DNA of 13,158 nt, taken from Sulfurovum sp. bin170 (GTDB taxonomy: Bacteria; Campylobacterota; Campylobacteria; Campylobacterales; Sulfurovaceae). This document shows, piece after piece, positions 13,070 to 13,158 of this stretch (position 1 is its first letter; every line of letters begins with the position of its first letter). The position numbers and the translations under genes were made by a program. Location of the stretch: positions 1 through 13,158 of the forward strand of contig NZ_JAACKB010000359.1 in NCBI RefSeq assembly GCF_010892395.1, written 5' to 3'. The notes under the pieces are model-generated. The model did not search any database. It was not told where the DNA came from and saw only the letters and a list, made by a program, of their open reading frames with translations.

Positions 13070-13158
13070 GTGGTTATAGGTGTATCTGAATTACAAAAAA
13101 ACATTAGTATTTTTAAAAATCTTACTGAGACTATACATATTATTGATAAAAAAACCAA
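13070..13158 (+). CDS. Probable Phd/YefM-like antitoxin, 5' part (runs off the window)
   Basis: GTG at 13070 with GGAG at 13060-13063, six bases upstream, opens a frame that stays open to the window end (29 codons seen). The translation begins VVIGVSELQKNISIFKNL and continues with TETIHIIDKKT. A short N-terminal strand, then a SELQKN-type helix, then a second strand with basic residues is the layout of Phd/YefM-type antitoxin DNA-binding domains. Such proteins neutralise a RelE-, YoeB- or Doc-type toxin usually encoded just downstream, which would be outside the window. The call rests on a short stretch. The position behind murF and the AT-rich repeated leader are consistent with an inserted toxin-antitoxin unit. 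Confidence 0.55.
   Translation, partial: MVIGVSELQKNISIFKNLTETIHIIDKKT

Noticed and set aside
1..13158. tRNA, rRNA, CRISPR arrays, insertion sequences or an origin
   Set aside because: No cloverleaf, array of spaced repeats, transposase or DnaA-box cluster was seen on either strand by eye.

Overview
The window looks like a piece of the chromosome of an AT-rich Campylobacterota (epsilonproteobacterial) bacterium, plausibly a free-living Sulfurovum/Sulfurimonas-type organism. This is inferred from several things. Promoters consist of a strong TATAAT -10 with no recognisable -35. The Mur ligase carries a membrane-spanning N-terminus. A peroxiredoxin, a Fur/PerR-type regulator and a di-haem cytochrome c peroxidase sit together. 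The genus cannot be fixed from this sequence alone.

Left edge (1-1104): the 3' end of an AAA/ABC-type ATPase gene, overlapping by 1 bp a full HNH nuclease gene. The pair looks like PtuA-PtuB of the Septu anti-phage system (also found as effectors of some retrons) and is visibly AT-richer than what follows. Positions 1101-3748 (+) form one compact run: a four-helix DUF4149-type membrane protein overlapping the nuclease by 4 bp, an MlaF-like lipid-transport ATPase, a deoxyinosine-type DNA glycosylase and ApaH. Gaps are nil or tiny, except for a short hairpin between mlaF and the glycosylase.

Middle (3785-6587, all on -): a peroxide-defence block. It reads, in transcription order, 2-Cys peroxiredoxin, Fur/PerR-family regulator, LpxH-like metallophosphoesterase (overlapping the regulator by 16 bp) and di-haem cytochrome c peroxidase. 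Candidate AT-rich operators lie before the peroxiredoxin and the peroxidase. A hairpin terminator separates this block from the convergent apaH.

Right part (6588-13012, +): glnD (PII uridylyltransferase) and glmS are spaced by 5 bp and likely co-transcribed, coupling nitrogen sensing with glutamine-dependent amino-sugar synthesis. Then come an unrecognised 135-aa protein and a MurF-like ligase. The promoters of glnD, the 135-aa gene and murF share the identical 9-mer TGATATAAT. The right edge (13070-13158) holds the start of a small Phd/YefM-like antitoxin gene behind an AT repeat that encloses a -10 box.

The most unusual non-coding signal is a pair of perfect 8-bp-stem hairpins (2391-2410 and 5963-5984). 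Each has GTAG abutting its 5' foot and lies directly after a stop codon, the architecture of REP elements recognised by RAYT transposases. No RNA genes, insertion sequences or CRISPR arrays were seen. No stretch over 300 bases lacks a gene.
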